This document shows, one piece after another, positions 26,385-34,868 of a DNA stretch of 64,000 bases. The first letter of the stretch is position 1. Every line of letters starts with the position of its first letter. The position numbers were made by a program, and so were the translations under genes. The DNA comes from JAUIET01 sp045106985 (lineage in GTDB: Bacteria > Pseudomonadota > Gammaproteobacteria > Pseudomonadales > JAUIET01). Below the pieces are notes generated by a model, which did no database searches, had not been told where the DNA came from, and saw nothing but the letters and a program-made list of their open reading frames with translations. The stretch lies in NCBI GenBank assembly GCA_045106985.1, contig JBGCFQ010000033.1:1-64000 (forward strand), in the 5' to 3' direction.

Positions 26385-27269
26385 TTATAATTTTTGACGC
26401 TGCGCTTTAGAAGCTTGCCAGCCCGCCAGAGTATTCAAAGCCAGTCCGCCAATAATTAAAGCCATTGCAACTAGCTTCCACCACGTCATCGCCTCATCAA
26501 GAAAGACAGCTGAGGCCCACATACCAAATACAGGCACAAGCAAAGCCCAGGGTGTTACAGCATAGGCAGGGTAGCGACCTAGCAGCATGTTCCAAAGCCC
26601 ATAACCGATCAATGTATTGCCTATGCTTTGCCACAATATTACCGCCCAGGCTGTCCAGCTAGCGCTGAGAATTTCCTCACTTATCGCGCAGTACCCTTCC
26701 AGAAAAAACGCCATAAGAACTAATGGGGGAATCGCAAACAAGGATGACCAGGCAATGAATGCCAGCATGTTACTGGGTGCCGCGCTTTTCACTACCAAGT
26801 TACCTGCGGCCCAACTGGATGCGGCTAAAAGGACTACGCCCAAGCCAATTAAAGTAGTTGTGCCATCGGTATACAAGGCAACCATTGCCAGACCGGCAAA
26901 ACAAACACATAAGGCCGCGATTTGCTTTGCATTGATAGACTCGCCATAAAAGCCAGCGGCCAACAAAATAGTGATGAATATCTGCATTTGAACAATAAGT
27001 GAGGCCAAGCCCGGCGTAATGTTTGCCTGCATTGCCCAAAACAAAAGACCAAATTGACCGCAGCCAATCAATAGCCCGTACGCAATAGTTTGGCTCCAGG
27101 GGTTGCTTGGCCGCGGTAGAAGAAAGACTAGAGGAATTGCGACGAAAAAGAAACGCAGCGCGGCAAAAGTGAACGGCTGAAGTTCATCTAGGCCTATTCG
27201 TATAACGACGAAGTTTGTTCCCCAAATCAGTGCGACTAGAACGGCTATAGCTTGATGGGAGGGCCTCAA
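26385..27269 (-). CDS. EamA/DMT-family transporter
   Basis: 294-aa drug/metabolite-type transporter with two EamA repeats and about ten membrane segments; it starts HQAIAVLVALIWGTNFVVIRIG, the standard family opening. EamA proteins usually export amino acids or metabolites. It converges with the racemase, 25 bp between stops, so it is not in the same transcript as the sulfonate cassette, though it could export an amino acid or sulfonate. The start appears to be a TTG at 27269; no clean ATG fits the N-terminal helix. Confidence 0.85.
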   Translation of the reverse strand: MRPSHQAIAVLVALIWGTNFVVIRIGLDELQPFTFAALRFFFVAIPLVFLLPRPSNPWSQTIAYGLLIGCGQFGLLFWAMQANITPGLASLIVQMQIFITILLAAGFYGESINAKQIAALCVCFAGLAMVALYTDGTTTLIGLGVVLLAASSWAAGNLVVKSAAPSNMLAFIAWSSLFAIPPLVLMAFFLEGYCAISEEILSASWTAWAVILWQSIGNTLIGYGLWNMLLGRYPAYAVTPWALLVPVFGMWASAVFLDEAMTWWKLVAMALIIGGLALNTLAGWQASKAQRQKL

Positions 27270-27314
27270 CAGAATGCTCTGCGTGTTCCGTTTTCCGACA
27301 TTTCCGTTCCTTTG

Positions 27315-27767
27315 CTAGGGCGCTGGGATTGCGTGCCCAATCATTTTTGTGCCTTCGAACACCGCCAAATCCATTACATTGGTTTCATCAATAAAAACGA
27401 AGTCGAGAACTTTGTTTTCGTTGCCATCCCGGTGCAGCATTACGATAAACATCTCGCCAGTCTCTAAACCTTTGTGCACTTTTATTTCAACGTTCTCGTT
27501 CTTGCCATTATTAACATAGGTAGACGCGACGTATTTATCCCCATTGGGAGTGCCGTTCTCGAAAGGATGAATAACTAGCCAGCCATTGCCATCAATATTT
27601 ACTTCGGCAAAGGTTAATGTGTCTTCGTTTCGAGTAACGCCCTCAACAACAATCCAGTTTTTATCGCCGTTGCCCATGGTCATCTTGGCACCTTCAGCAA
27701 AAGAAATTCCACTTAAGCCTAGTAATACAGAGAGTGAGAAAAGCTTCAGAAGGTCGCGTACAAACAT
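27315..27767 (-). CDS. Exported DUF7282-like small beta protein
   Basis: 150-aa secreted protein. A signal peptide (hydrophobic core LFSLSVLLGLSG, cleavage after SFA) leads to one small beta-rich domain: DTLTFAEVNIDGNGWLVIHP, then HKGLETGEMFIVMLHRDGNENKVLDFV. The pattern of a wall-like GxLVIHP strand, an LxxDxNxNxxxDF stretch and an acidic composition resembles DUF7282, seen in archaeal and bacterial exported proteins; this is a tentative match. Function unknown, periplasmic or extracellular. It lies 45 bp upstream of the EamA gene in the same direction. Confidence 0.7.
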   Translation of the reverse strand: MFVRDLLKLFSLSVLLGLSGISFAEGAKMTMGNGDKNWIVVEGVTRNEDTLTFAEVNIDGNGWLVIHPFENGTPNGDKYVASTYVNNGKNENVEIKVHKGLETGEMFIVMLHRDGNENKVLDFVFIDETNVMDLAVFEGTKMIGHAIPAP

Positions 27768-27957
27768 ACAATCACCTATTTCTTGTTAAGCTGGTCATGC
27801 TCTGGGTAGCACAACACGATGTGGGTAGTGAGGCCCAAGTGTATGGCAATTTTCGAATTCAGTCTGCCATTTCTGGCTTTGCGCAACCAGCGACACATCA
27901 TAGGTACTTGAAATTACTGGAATGGTTCAGGCACACTGCCTTTAAGAGGTAAGCTAA

Positions 27958-28365
27958 ATGAGCGACAAAACGACCTGTTGGCGCTGCAACGAGGTGCTGG
28001 AAGACTTGATTCTGCCGCTGTCGCGGCGGGAGGAATGTAAGCACTGCTCGGCAGATCAGCACGTATGCAAGATGTGCGAGCACTTCTCTGCTAATACAGT
28101 GGTGCAGTGCAATGAAGAGCGAGCCGAACCGCCAAGCGACCTGACAGCGGCGAACTTTTGCGATTACTTTGCTCTTCTGCAGGGTTCTGGGATACATGTT
28201 AATGCCGCTCAGAGTGATGCTAAAGCGCAGCTTGATGCGCTGTTTGGGAGCGATGAAGCATCAGCCGAAGATGTGGTAGGCGGCGAGCCTGATGCACGGG
28301 CTGAGAAGCATGAATCAGCTCAGTCTAAGGCTGAGGCCGAATTGAAAAAACTGTTTGGCGATTAA
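27958..28365 (+). CDS. Small zinc-ribbon-like protein with two C-terminal LFG repeats
   Basis: I do not recognise the 135-aa family by name. The N-terminus has three CxxC pairs (C7/C10, C27/C30, C37/C40) plus C51 and C68, which suggests two zinc sites. The C-terminus carries two imperfect copies of one motif: AQSDAKAQLDALFGSD (84-99) and AQSKAEAELKKLFGD (121-135), joined by an acidic linker. Short amphipathic repeats ending in LFG look like docking motifs for a protein partner. GAGGTAAG precedes the ATG. Probably cytoplasmic; function unknown. Confidence 0.72.
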   Translation: MSDKTTCWRCNEVLEDLILPLSRREECKHCSADQHVCKMCEHFSANTVVQCNEERAEPPSDLTAANFCDYFALLQGSGIHVNAAQSDAKAQLDALFGSDEASAEDVVGGEPDARAEKHESAQSKAEAELKKLFGD

Positions 28366-28450
28366 TGCTCTTTGTTAGGCTTTGTTTTGCTCGCTGCAAA
28401 AGCGCCTCACTTGCATTCAGGATGAACCTTTAATCGAATTGGGTGACTTT

Positions 28451-28603
28451 ATGTATCTGTTGCATCATCGACACTTCGATTGCAACTACGGTCGCTACGA
28501 AACACCATGGGATAAAGTGTTCGACAGCTTTCACGATGGAACCGCCGAAGGCGACGCATTGATTAAGGAGCGTAGGCGTCGATTGTTTGATAGACACCGT
28601 TAA
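28451..28603 (+). CDS. Very small hypothetical protein
   Basis: Possible 50-aa protein rich in His, Asp and Arg (MYLLHHRHFD to the end ERRRRLFDRHR). GGGTGA lies before the ATG at 28451; the open frame extends back to 28382. It follows the zinc-ribbon gene by 85 bp on the same strand. No homology recognised, and it may not be a gene. Confidence 0.35.
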   Translation: MYLLHHRHFDCNYGRYETPWDKVFDSFHDGTAEGDALIKERRRRLFDRHR

Positions 28604-28725
28604 CGGGCTGACCTAAGGATACAATTACCGAGAAGCGTTTAGATTAAGCCTTTAAATCCAGTAACTTGATCTTAGCTTGCTTGGTGTGCAAGATTCGCTG
28701 AATAACTTCTGATAAGGGAATAAAA

Positions 28726-31032
28726 ATGATAATCCTTACTAAGAAACTCTGGGGCGAAAAATTGCCTCTGGCCGCTCTGGGCTCTGCACTGTTGGTATTT
28801 ACCCCCACTGTAACCGCCCAGGATTTCGCTTTGGAGGAGGTGATTGTTACGGCCACCAAGCGCGTGCAAAACCTGCAAGACGTGGCGATAGCGGTCACGG
28901 CACTGTCGGCTGGAGATCTAATAGCTAACCAGATTCGATCATCAACCGATCTAGCAACACTGGTACCTTCTTTGAATGTGCAAAAAGGCTCCAACAATCG
29001 CCAGACGTCGTTCAATATTCGAGGCATAGGCACGCAAAGCTTCAGTACCGCCGTAGAGCCGAGTGTTTCCACGATGGTTGATGGTGTGGTCATGGGTCGA
29101 TCGCTGCAAGCGTTCATGCAATTGATGGACCTCGAGAGGGTAGAAGTGCTTCGAGGGCCACAGGGCACTTTGTTTGGCAAGAATGCGACTGCCGGCGTTG
29201 TGCATTTAATTACCCAAAATCCGTCGGAGGAATTTACCGGTGAAGCTCTATTGGGGTATGAGGAAGGTAATACTTACCGTGCAGGCTTAAATGTATCAGG
29301 GCCTTTAAGTGATCAACTCGGGTTTCGATTTTCTGCAATTGGCTCTACCGAAGACGGCTGGATTACCAATGTATTCAACGGCGAAGAATACAATAACTCT
29401 GATGAATGGAGCATGCGCGCAAAGCTACGCTGGACCCCAAATGATAACTTGGAGCTTCAATGGTCGAGCGATTACGCTCGAATGGACTGCAACTGTACGG
29501 TAAGTCCGTTGCGCAGTGCTAATCCTGATGATGGCATTGACTTAGGCGTCCTTGAAAATACTTTGAATGGGATTCTCCCCGTTGTACCAGGGTTGGAAAA
29601 TAGCCTAGTGAACGTAAACAATACACCGTATAACGATCAGGAAAGCTGGGGCCATTCCTTGCAAGCCAACTGGGACATTGGGGAGTTTTCATTAACCTCC
29701 ATAACCGCGTATAGAGAGTCTTCAATTGTGGCGTTTACAGATAACGACGGGCAGCCTGTTGACCCGCTAGGCTTTTTCCAGATTGGAGGTACTGATCAAG
29801 AGCAATTCACCCAAGAGTTAAGGTTAGCCTCGCCAAATGACGCGCGCTTGAATTACGTTGTTGGATTGTTTTATTTCGATCAAAAAGTGTCACGTCAATT
29901 TACCCGTAGCTTTATGTTTCCAGGATTTGATCCTGGCATAGGAATCAGTACCTTCTCGGTTGACACAACTAATTGGGCCGCCTTTGGCCAAGCCACTTTT
30001 AATATTACGGACGATTGGCGCATTGTTGGCGGCTTGCGTTACACCGAAGACCAATTGGATTTCGTTTTTGAGCGCACTCGGGAAGGCTTCCCGGTAGGTG
30101 TTCCTGCGCCAATACCGTCAACACCTGGCGGAACCGACGAAGACGATTTTTCTGGTAAGGCGTCATTGGAGTGGAGTGTTTCAGAAGATTCCATGCTGTA
30201 TCTGAGCTACGCACAAGGCTATAAGGGCCCAGCTTATGACGTTACCTTCGGTACAGACCCTACGACTTTACAGCCAGTTAAACCCGAAACATCTGACTCG
30301 TGGGAACTGGGGTTCAAGAGCACTTTCTGGGACGGCCGCATGCGCTTCAATGTTGCAGTTTTTGAGTCCAGTTACGAAGATTTTCAAGGGCAGGCGTTTT
30401 TTGATCCTGATGGCACCCCAGACTGTCCGGCCGACATGCCGGGCTGTGATCCCTCCGATGAGCCCGGTAGCTTTGCGTTAATAAATGCGGGCGAAGTTAA
30501 AACCAGCGGCATTGAAATAGATTTTGATGCTTTGCTAAGCGAGAATTTTCGCCTGTCAGGTGGTTTGGCTTTGGTGGATGCCGAGATTATTGATTACCAA
30601 GGAGCTAATTGCAGCTTCGGGCAAACTTCCCGGGGTGAGTGCCCAGACGGAAGTCAGGACTTGTCGGGCGGTGAAATGCCTTTCTCACCCGATTGGAAGG
30701 CCAATGTGCGAGCTCAATACACTATTCGAACCGGTTCTAGTTTTGACGTGATACTACAGGGAACTGTTAGGGCACAAGACGAGGTATTGTTTGATCTTAG
30801 CCAAGACGAAAATTCTCGTTTCGACGGTTATGAAGTTGTTGATATCGCTGTGCTTATGGTGGATAAAAATGACCGTTGGAGTGCAAACCTTTATGTAAAG
30901 AATGTGCTGGATGAATTTTATGTCAGCGGCATTGGTTCCTTGCCAGGCGTCTTTTTTACTAACGCCTATATTCACTCAATTCCAAAACACGCAGAGCGAA
31001 CAGTGGGTGTAGATTTTGGTCTTAAGTTCTAA
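28726..31032 (+). CDS. TonB-dependent outer-membrane receptor
   Basis: 768-aa outer-membrane transporter. Signal peptide (to TVTAQD), TonB box EEVIVTATKR near residue 40, plug domain (TLVPSLNVQKGSNNRQTSFN, EVLRGPQGTLFGKNATAGV) and a 22-strand barrel ending in aromatic VGVDFGLKF. The opening QDVAIAVTALSAGDL is typical of the large marine/sphingomonad receptor group with unassigned substrates rather than of siderophore receptors. AAGGGAA precedes the ATG. A P1 peptidase lies convergent 9 bp downstream. Cargo unknown. Confidence 0.92.
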   Translation: MIILTKKLWGEKLPLAALGSALLVFTPTVTAQDFALEEVIVTATKRVQNLQDVAIAVTALSAGDLIANQIRSSTDLATLVPSLNVQKGSNNRQTSFNIRGIGTQSFSTAVEPSVSTMVDGVVMGRSLQAFMQLMDLERVEVLRGPQGTLFGKNATAGVVHLITQNPSEEFTGEALLGYEEGNTYRAGLNVSGPLSDQLGFRFSAIGSTEDGWITNVFNGEEYNNSDEWSMRAKLRWTPNDNLELQWSSDYARMDCNCTVSPLRSANPDDGIDLGVLENTLNGILPVVPGLENSLVNVNNTPYNDQESWGHSLQANWDIGEFSLTSITAYRESSIVAFTDNDGQPVDPLGFFQIGGTDQEQFTQELRLASPNDARLNYVVGLFYFDQKVSRQFTRSFMFPGFDPGIGISTFSVDTTNWAAFGQATFNITDDWRIVGGLRYTEDQLDFVFERTREGFPVGVPAPIPSTPGGTDEDDFSGKASLEWSVSEDSMLYLSYAQGYKGPAYDVTFGTDPTTLQPVKPETSDSWELGFKSTFWDGRMRFNVAVFESSYEDFQGQAFFDPDGTPDCPADMPGCDPSDEPGSFALINAGEVKTSGIEIDFDALLSENFRLSGGLALVDAEIIDYQGANCSFGQTSRGECPDGSQDLSGGEMPFSPDWKANVRAQYTIRTGSSFDVILQGTVRAQDEVLFDLSQDENSRFDGYEVVDIAVLMVDKNDRWSANLYVKNVLDEFYVSGIGSLPGVFFTNAYIHSIPKHAERTVGVDFGLKF

Positions 31033-31041
31033 ACCAAAGCG

Positions 31042-32274
31042 TTACTGTTCAGCTTCGGTCGAGAACAACGATCGAAGCTGAGCTTTGTCGACGGCTTTCA
31101 CGCGCAGCCCAGAAGCACCAATAACGGTTTCGGCGCCAACCATGGCATTCACTATAGCTTCTTCGGTTGCATGTACGGCCGCTTGAAAAATGCCTGTTAG
31201 TTGGTTGTTGGGGTACATGCGCACCTCGCTACTGTCATTTTCATCAATGAGCTTTGCGTTCGCAGTGGAAAACGCGACAAAAATGTCTCCTGAGCCGTCA
31301 CCACTGACCGCTCCTAAGCGACCCAAGCCCAGTGATGGCCTTTTTGCCAACCGCATTAGTTGGTGCGGAAGAAGAGGAGCGTCGGTAGCAATCACTATTA
31401 TGATGGAGCCATCGCGAGTGGATGCTTCTATCAAGTCTTGCTTGCTCTTAGCTTGTGTATTGGGGCTGCAGTATGGGTACCAATTAACGTGACGCTCAAT
31501 ACTGCGATCAGTAAAACAGTGTTCACCTAGAGGAATCAGCCCGGCCATTTTTTGGCCACCAATACGCAGGTCGTCACCGTCCCAGTTGTAATTGCATTGC
31601 ACCAGCACGCCAACCGTGAACGTTTTACCCAGTGCGTTTATCACGCGCGATGACGTGCCAATGCCGCCTTTTACTCCGTTGCACACCATACCTGTACCGC
31701 CGCCCACAACGCCTTCCTGAACAGGCCCCTGGCTAGCTGTACTCATCGCTTTCAAGGCATGAGCTTTTGTAACGTGAAAGCCATTTATATCGTTTAAGCC
31801 GCCGTCAAAGGTTTCGCCCACAACCGGCGCATGCCAAATTGCTGGCCAATTGTGGTCAACCATCCAGGCAACCGCCGAGTCACGTACCACACCCACGCTG
31901 TGAGTATTGGTAATTGAAATGGGCCCTTCAATTAGGCCGCGCTCTTCTAGCCAGGTAGTGCCCGTCATTTCCCCAGAAGCATTCAATGTAAACCAACCTG
32001 CAAATACAGGGTCGGTTGAGTTTTTACCTCTTGGGTGTATGGCTGTAACGCCAGTGCGGATTGGACCAGTGCCTACTTTGAGTTTGCCGTCGCCTTCACG
32101 CAGCGTAACCTGGCCAACTTCCACACCCTTCACATCGGTTATGGCATTCAGCTTGCCTGGCTGACCGTCGAATGGAATTCCCAGGTCGCGCGCACGCTCT
32201 GGAATTTCAATCGCCCACGAACTTACGCCCAATAGGCTGAAGTAAATAAAAAAGACTGTTCGAATAATTATCAT
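31042..32274 (-). CDS. P1-family (DmpA/BapA-like) aminopeptidase, exported
   Basis: 410-aa N-terminal-nucleophile hydrolase of the DmpA/beta-peptidyl aminopeptidase family. A signal peptide (hydrophobic FFIYFSLLGVSSWA) places it in the periplasm. The core has RDLGIPFDGQPG, NTHSVGVVRDSAV, GGGTGMVCNGVKGG and IGTSSR (205-210), the neighbourhood where family members cut themselves to free the nucleophilic serine. Known members remove N-terminal D- or beta-amino acids from short peptides. Stop is 9 bp from the TonB receptor stop, so the two are neighbours but not an operon. Confidence 0.9.
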   Translation of the reverse strand: MIIIRTVFFIYFSLLGVSSWAIEIPERARDLGIPFDGQPGKLNAITDVKGVEVGQVTLREGDGKLKVGTGPIRTGVTAIHPRGKNSTDPVFAGWFTLNASGEMTGTTWLEERGLIEGPISITNTHSVGVVRDSAVAWMVDHNWPAIWHAPVVGETFDGGLNDINGFHVTKAHALKAMSTASQGPVQEGVVGGGTGMVCNGVKGGIGTSSRVINALGKTFTVGVLVQCNYNWDGDDLRIGGQKMAGLIPLGEHCFTDRSIERHVNWYPYCSPNTQAKSKQDLIEASTRDGSIIIVIATDAPLLPHQLMRLAKRPSLGLGRLGAVSGDGSGDIFVAFSTANAKLIDENDSSEVRMYPNNQLTGIFQAAVHATEEAIVNAMVGAETVIGASGLRVKAVDKAQLRSLFSTEAEQ

Positions 32275-32502
32275 GAGGTTCTCAGTTGACTACTTTGGTT
32301 CCCAAAGGAATATTGTCGTCACTATAAAGAGCACGTTAACGCACTAAACGCACGACGATTTTTATTTCTACTATGCCCGTTTCAACCCACATTTCGACTA
32401 TTCGCTATTCGGGCTCTCAGCCAAGCTAAAGCTCGCGTCATTCTACACAGTTGTTCCGCCAATGCTTACGCCGTATACATTCAGCAAGCAAAATTATGGG
32501 CA

Positions 32503-32534
32503 AAAAAAAGCCCCGACAGAGTCGGGGCTTTTTT
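32503..32534 (-). terminator. Rho-independent terminator of the EF-G gene
   Basis: Perfect hairpin AAAAAGCCCCGAC-AGA-GTCGGGGCTTTTT with A and T tracts on both sides, 23 bp past the EF-G stop. Symmetrical, so it could also stop plus-strand transcripts. Confidence 0.93.
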
Positions 32535-32557
32535 AAACCAAGCACTGTGCTGAGTGT

Positions 32558-34651
32558 TTACTTTTTCTTCTTGGCTTCCTGACGCGCTTTTTCTTCTTCA
32601 ATCACTTTTTCAGCGACTGAATTAGGGCAAGGCATATAGTGGGCAAACTCCATTGAGAATTGACCACGTCCCGATGTCATAGTACGCAGGCTGCCGATGT
32701 AACCAAACATTTCCGAAAGAGGAACGTCTGCTTTAATTCGAACACCTGTTGTACCGGCTTGCTGGTCCTTGATCATACCGCGACGACGGTTCAGGTCACC
32801 AATAACATCACCTACGTGATCGTCAGGTGTGTATACGTCTACCTTCATGATCGGCTCAATGATTTGCGGGCCGGCCTTAGGCATAGACTGGCGGAATGCA
32901 CCGCGAGCTGCGAGTTCAAAGGCAACAGCCGATGAGTCAACTGCGTGGAATCCACCGTCATACAGTTCAATTTCAACGTCAAGAACAGGGAAGCCAGCCA
33001 GTGGACCTTGCTCCATCATGCCTTTGAAGCCTTTCTCAATTGCCGGGAAAAATTCCTTAGGAACGTTACCGCCCACAACCGTAGAGCCGAAAGTGAAGCC
33101 GCTGCCTGGCTCGCCTGGCTTAACGCGGTAATCGATTTTACCGAACTGGCCTGAACCACCAGATTGCTTCTTATGCGTGTAGCTGTCTTCAACCGGCGTA
33201 GTGATGGTTTCGCGATAGGCCACTTGAGGCTTACCAACTTCGAGTTCAACACCGTAGGTACGGTTAAGAATGTCGACCTTGATGTCCAAGTGCAGTTCGC
33301 CCATTCCCTTAAGAATGGTTTCGCCTGAGTCTTCGTCAGTTTCAACTCGGAAGGACGGATCCTCGGCAACCATTTTGCCGATCGCAATGCCCATTTTCTC
33401 AGAGCCGCCTTTGTCTTTCGGAGCAACAGCAATCGAAATTACCGGCTCTGGGAACACCATGGCTTCCAAGGTACAAGGATGATCTTGGTCGCAAAGCGTA
33501 TGACCAGTTTGAACATTCTTCATGCCTACGCAAGCAATGATGTCGCCGGCTTGCGCACGGTCGATTTCGTTACGGTCGTCAGCGTGCATTTCAACCATTC
33601 GGCCAATACGTTCGGTTTTGCCCGTAAAGGAGTTAAGAATAGTGGTGCCTTTTTCCAGTACACCCGAGTAGATGCGCACGAAGGTGAGCGCGCCAAAGCG
33701 GTCATCCATTATTTTGAATGCAAGCGCGCGCAGCGGTTCGTCAATAGAGACTGTCGCTACTTCGCCAGTAGGGTTGCCTTCTTCATCAGTAAGCGGCTGT
33801 GGGTCTACTTCAGTAGGGCTTGGCAGGTAGTCAACTACCGCATCAAGTATTAACTGAACGCCTTTGTTCTTAAAGGCTGAACCACAGTAAGTTGGGAAGA
33901 AATCCATGGTGCGCGTGCCTTTGCGAATGCAGCGCTTGATATCTTCCATTGAAGGCATTTCGCCTTCCAGATAAGCTTCCATCAAATCGTCGTCTTGCTC
34001 AACGGCTGTTTCAATCATTTGCTCATGGTACATTTCGACTTCTTCAACCATGTCGGCTGGCACGTCGGTAATTTCAAAGTTCTCAGGCAGGCCAGTGTCG
34101 TCCCAGATGTGGGCTTTCTTAGTTAGAATGTCGACTACACCTGAAAAGCCTTCTTCACGACCAATTGGCAATGTCATTACTAGCGGATTTGCACCCAACA
34201 CTTTCTGTACCTGCTCAACAACACGCAAGAAGTCAGCACCCATTCGGTCCATCTTATTAACGAAAATGATACGAGCAACTTCTGATTCGTTCGCGTAGCG
34301 CCAGTTTGTCTCAGACTGAGGCTCTACACCGCCTGATCCGCAAAACACGCCTACGCCGCCATCCAACACCTTCAGTGAACGGTAAACTTCAACTGTGAAG
34401 TCCACGTGGCCAGGGGTATCGATGATGTTCATTCGATGGTCTTTCCAGAAGCAGGTGGTGGCCGCCGACTGAATGGTAATGCCGCGCTCTTGCTCCTGTT
34501 CCATGAAGTCAGTGGTGGCTGCGCCATCATGTACTTCACCCGTTTTATGAATTTTACCTGTCAGCTTGAGGATTCGCTCTGTTGTTGTGGTTTTACCCGC
34601 ATCAACGTGCGCGAAAATTCCGATGTTTCTGTATAAGGATAAGTCTGTCAT
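32558..34651 (-). CDS. fusA: Translation elongation factor G, stand-alone second-type copy
   Basis: 697-aa translocation GTPase. G1 AHVDAGKT, G3 DTPGHVDF and G4 NKMDR are intact, followed by domains II-V (GSAFKNKG, MGELHLDIKVDIL, RRGMIKDQ, LRTMTSGRG). It is not next to rpsL/rpsG/tuf, and the start MTDLSLYRNIGIFAH plus ILKLTGKIHKTGEVHDG match the stand-alone EF-G II seen in vibrios and other gammaproteobacteria rather than the str-operon copy. GTGGAGC sits just before the ATG at 34651; a start 42 bp upstream is unlikely. Ends in a lysine-rich tail. Confidence 0.93.
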   Translation of the reverse strand: MTDLSLYRNIGIFAHVDAGKTTTTERILKLTGKIHKTGEVHDGAATTDFMEQEQERGITIQSAATTCFWKDHRMNIIDTPGHVDFTVEVYRSLKVLDGGVGVFCGSGGVEPQSETNWRYANESEVARIIFVNKMDRMGADFLRVVEQVQKVLGANPLVMTLPIGREEGFSGVVDILTKKAHIWDDTGLPENFEITDVPADMVEEVEMYHEQMIETAVEQDDDLMEAYLEGEMPSMEDIKRCIRKGTRTMDFFPTYCGSAFKNKGVQLILDAVVDYLPSPTEVDPQPLTDEEGNPTGEVATVSIDEPLRALAFKIMDDRFGALTFVRIYSGVLEKGTTILNSFTGKTERIGRMVEMHADDRNEIDRAQAGDIIACVGMKNVQTGHTLCDQDHPCTLEAMVFPEPVISIAVAPKDKGGSEKMGIAIGKMVAEDPSFRVETDEDSGETILKGMGELHLDIKVDILNRTYGVELEVGKPQVAYRETITTPVEDSYTHKKQSGGSGQFGKIDYRVKPGEPGSGFTFGSTVVGGNVPKEFFPAIEKGFKGMMEQGPLAGFPVLDVEIELYDGGFHAVDSSAVAFELAARGAFRQSMPKAGPQIIEPIMKVDVYTPDDHVGDVIGDLNRRRGMIKDQQAGTTGVRIKADVPLSEMFGYIGSLRTMTSGRGQFSMEFAHYMPCPNSVAEKVIEEEKARQEAKKKK

Positions 34652-34687
34652 TGCTCCACTCGCTGGTAAGGTAAAAGGTAAAAACCA

Positions 34688-34712
34688 CGCCAAAATTTGG
34701 CGCGACAGTATA
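34688..34712 (-). promoter_or_regulatory. fusA: Candidate promoter with palindromic operator for EF-G
   Basis: A perfect 15-bp palindrome CGCCAAA-A-TTTGGCG (34688-34702) lies 37 bp before the EF-G ATG. On the minus strand a -10-like TATACT (34707-34712) stands just upstream, so the expected transcription start falls at the edge of the palindrome. The -35 region is weak. Pattern-based prediction. Confidence 0.4.
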
Positions 34713-34773
34713 CTTCGGAATCGAGGTAGAAGCGTTGGCTAGTTGCTCAATTAGCTCTTTATTTTGATGTTTT

Positions 34774-34849
34774 GCGCCACTTTTAGCGAATACAGCCGAT
34801 GAGCTCGCTGATTTCGAGTGGCGCAGGGCCGTATTGGCTCTCCAGAGCC
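34774..34849. other. Nested inverted repeats between EF-G and the phosphodiesterase gene
   Basis: GCGCCACT (34774-34781) pairs with AGTGGCGC (34817-34824), enclosing AGCGA (34785-34789) and TCGCT (34805-34809). A second hairpin GGCTC-TCCA-GAGCC follows at 34836-34849. No T-tract, so not a standard terminator; it could be a structured leader or a rho-independent-like stop for the minus-strand phosphodiesterase transcript. Confidence 0.4.
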
Positions 34850-34868
34850 CGAATTCTAAGCTGTCTCG

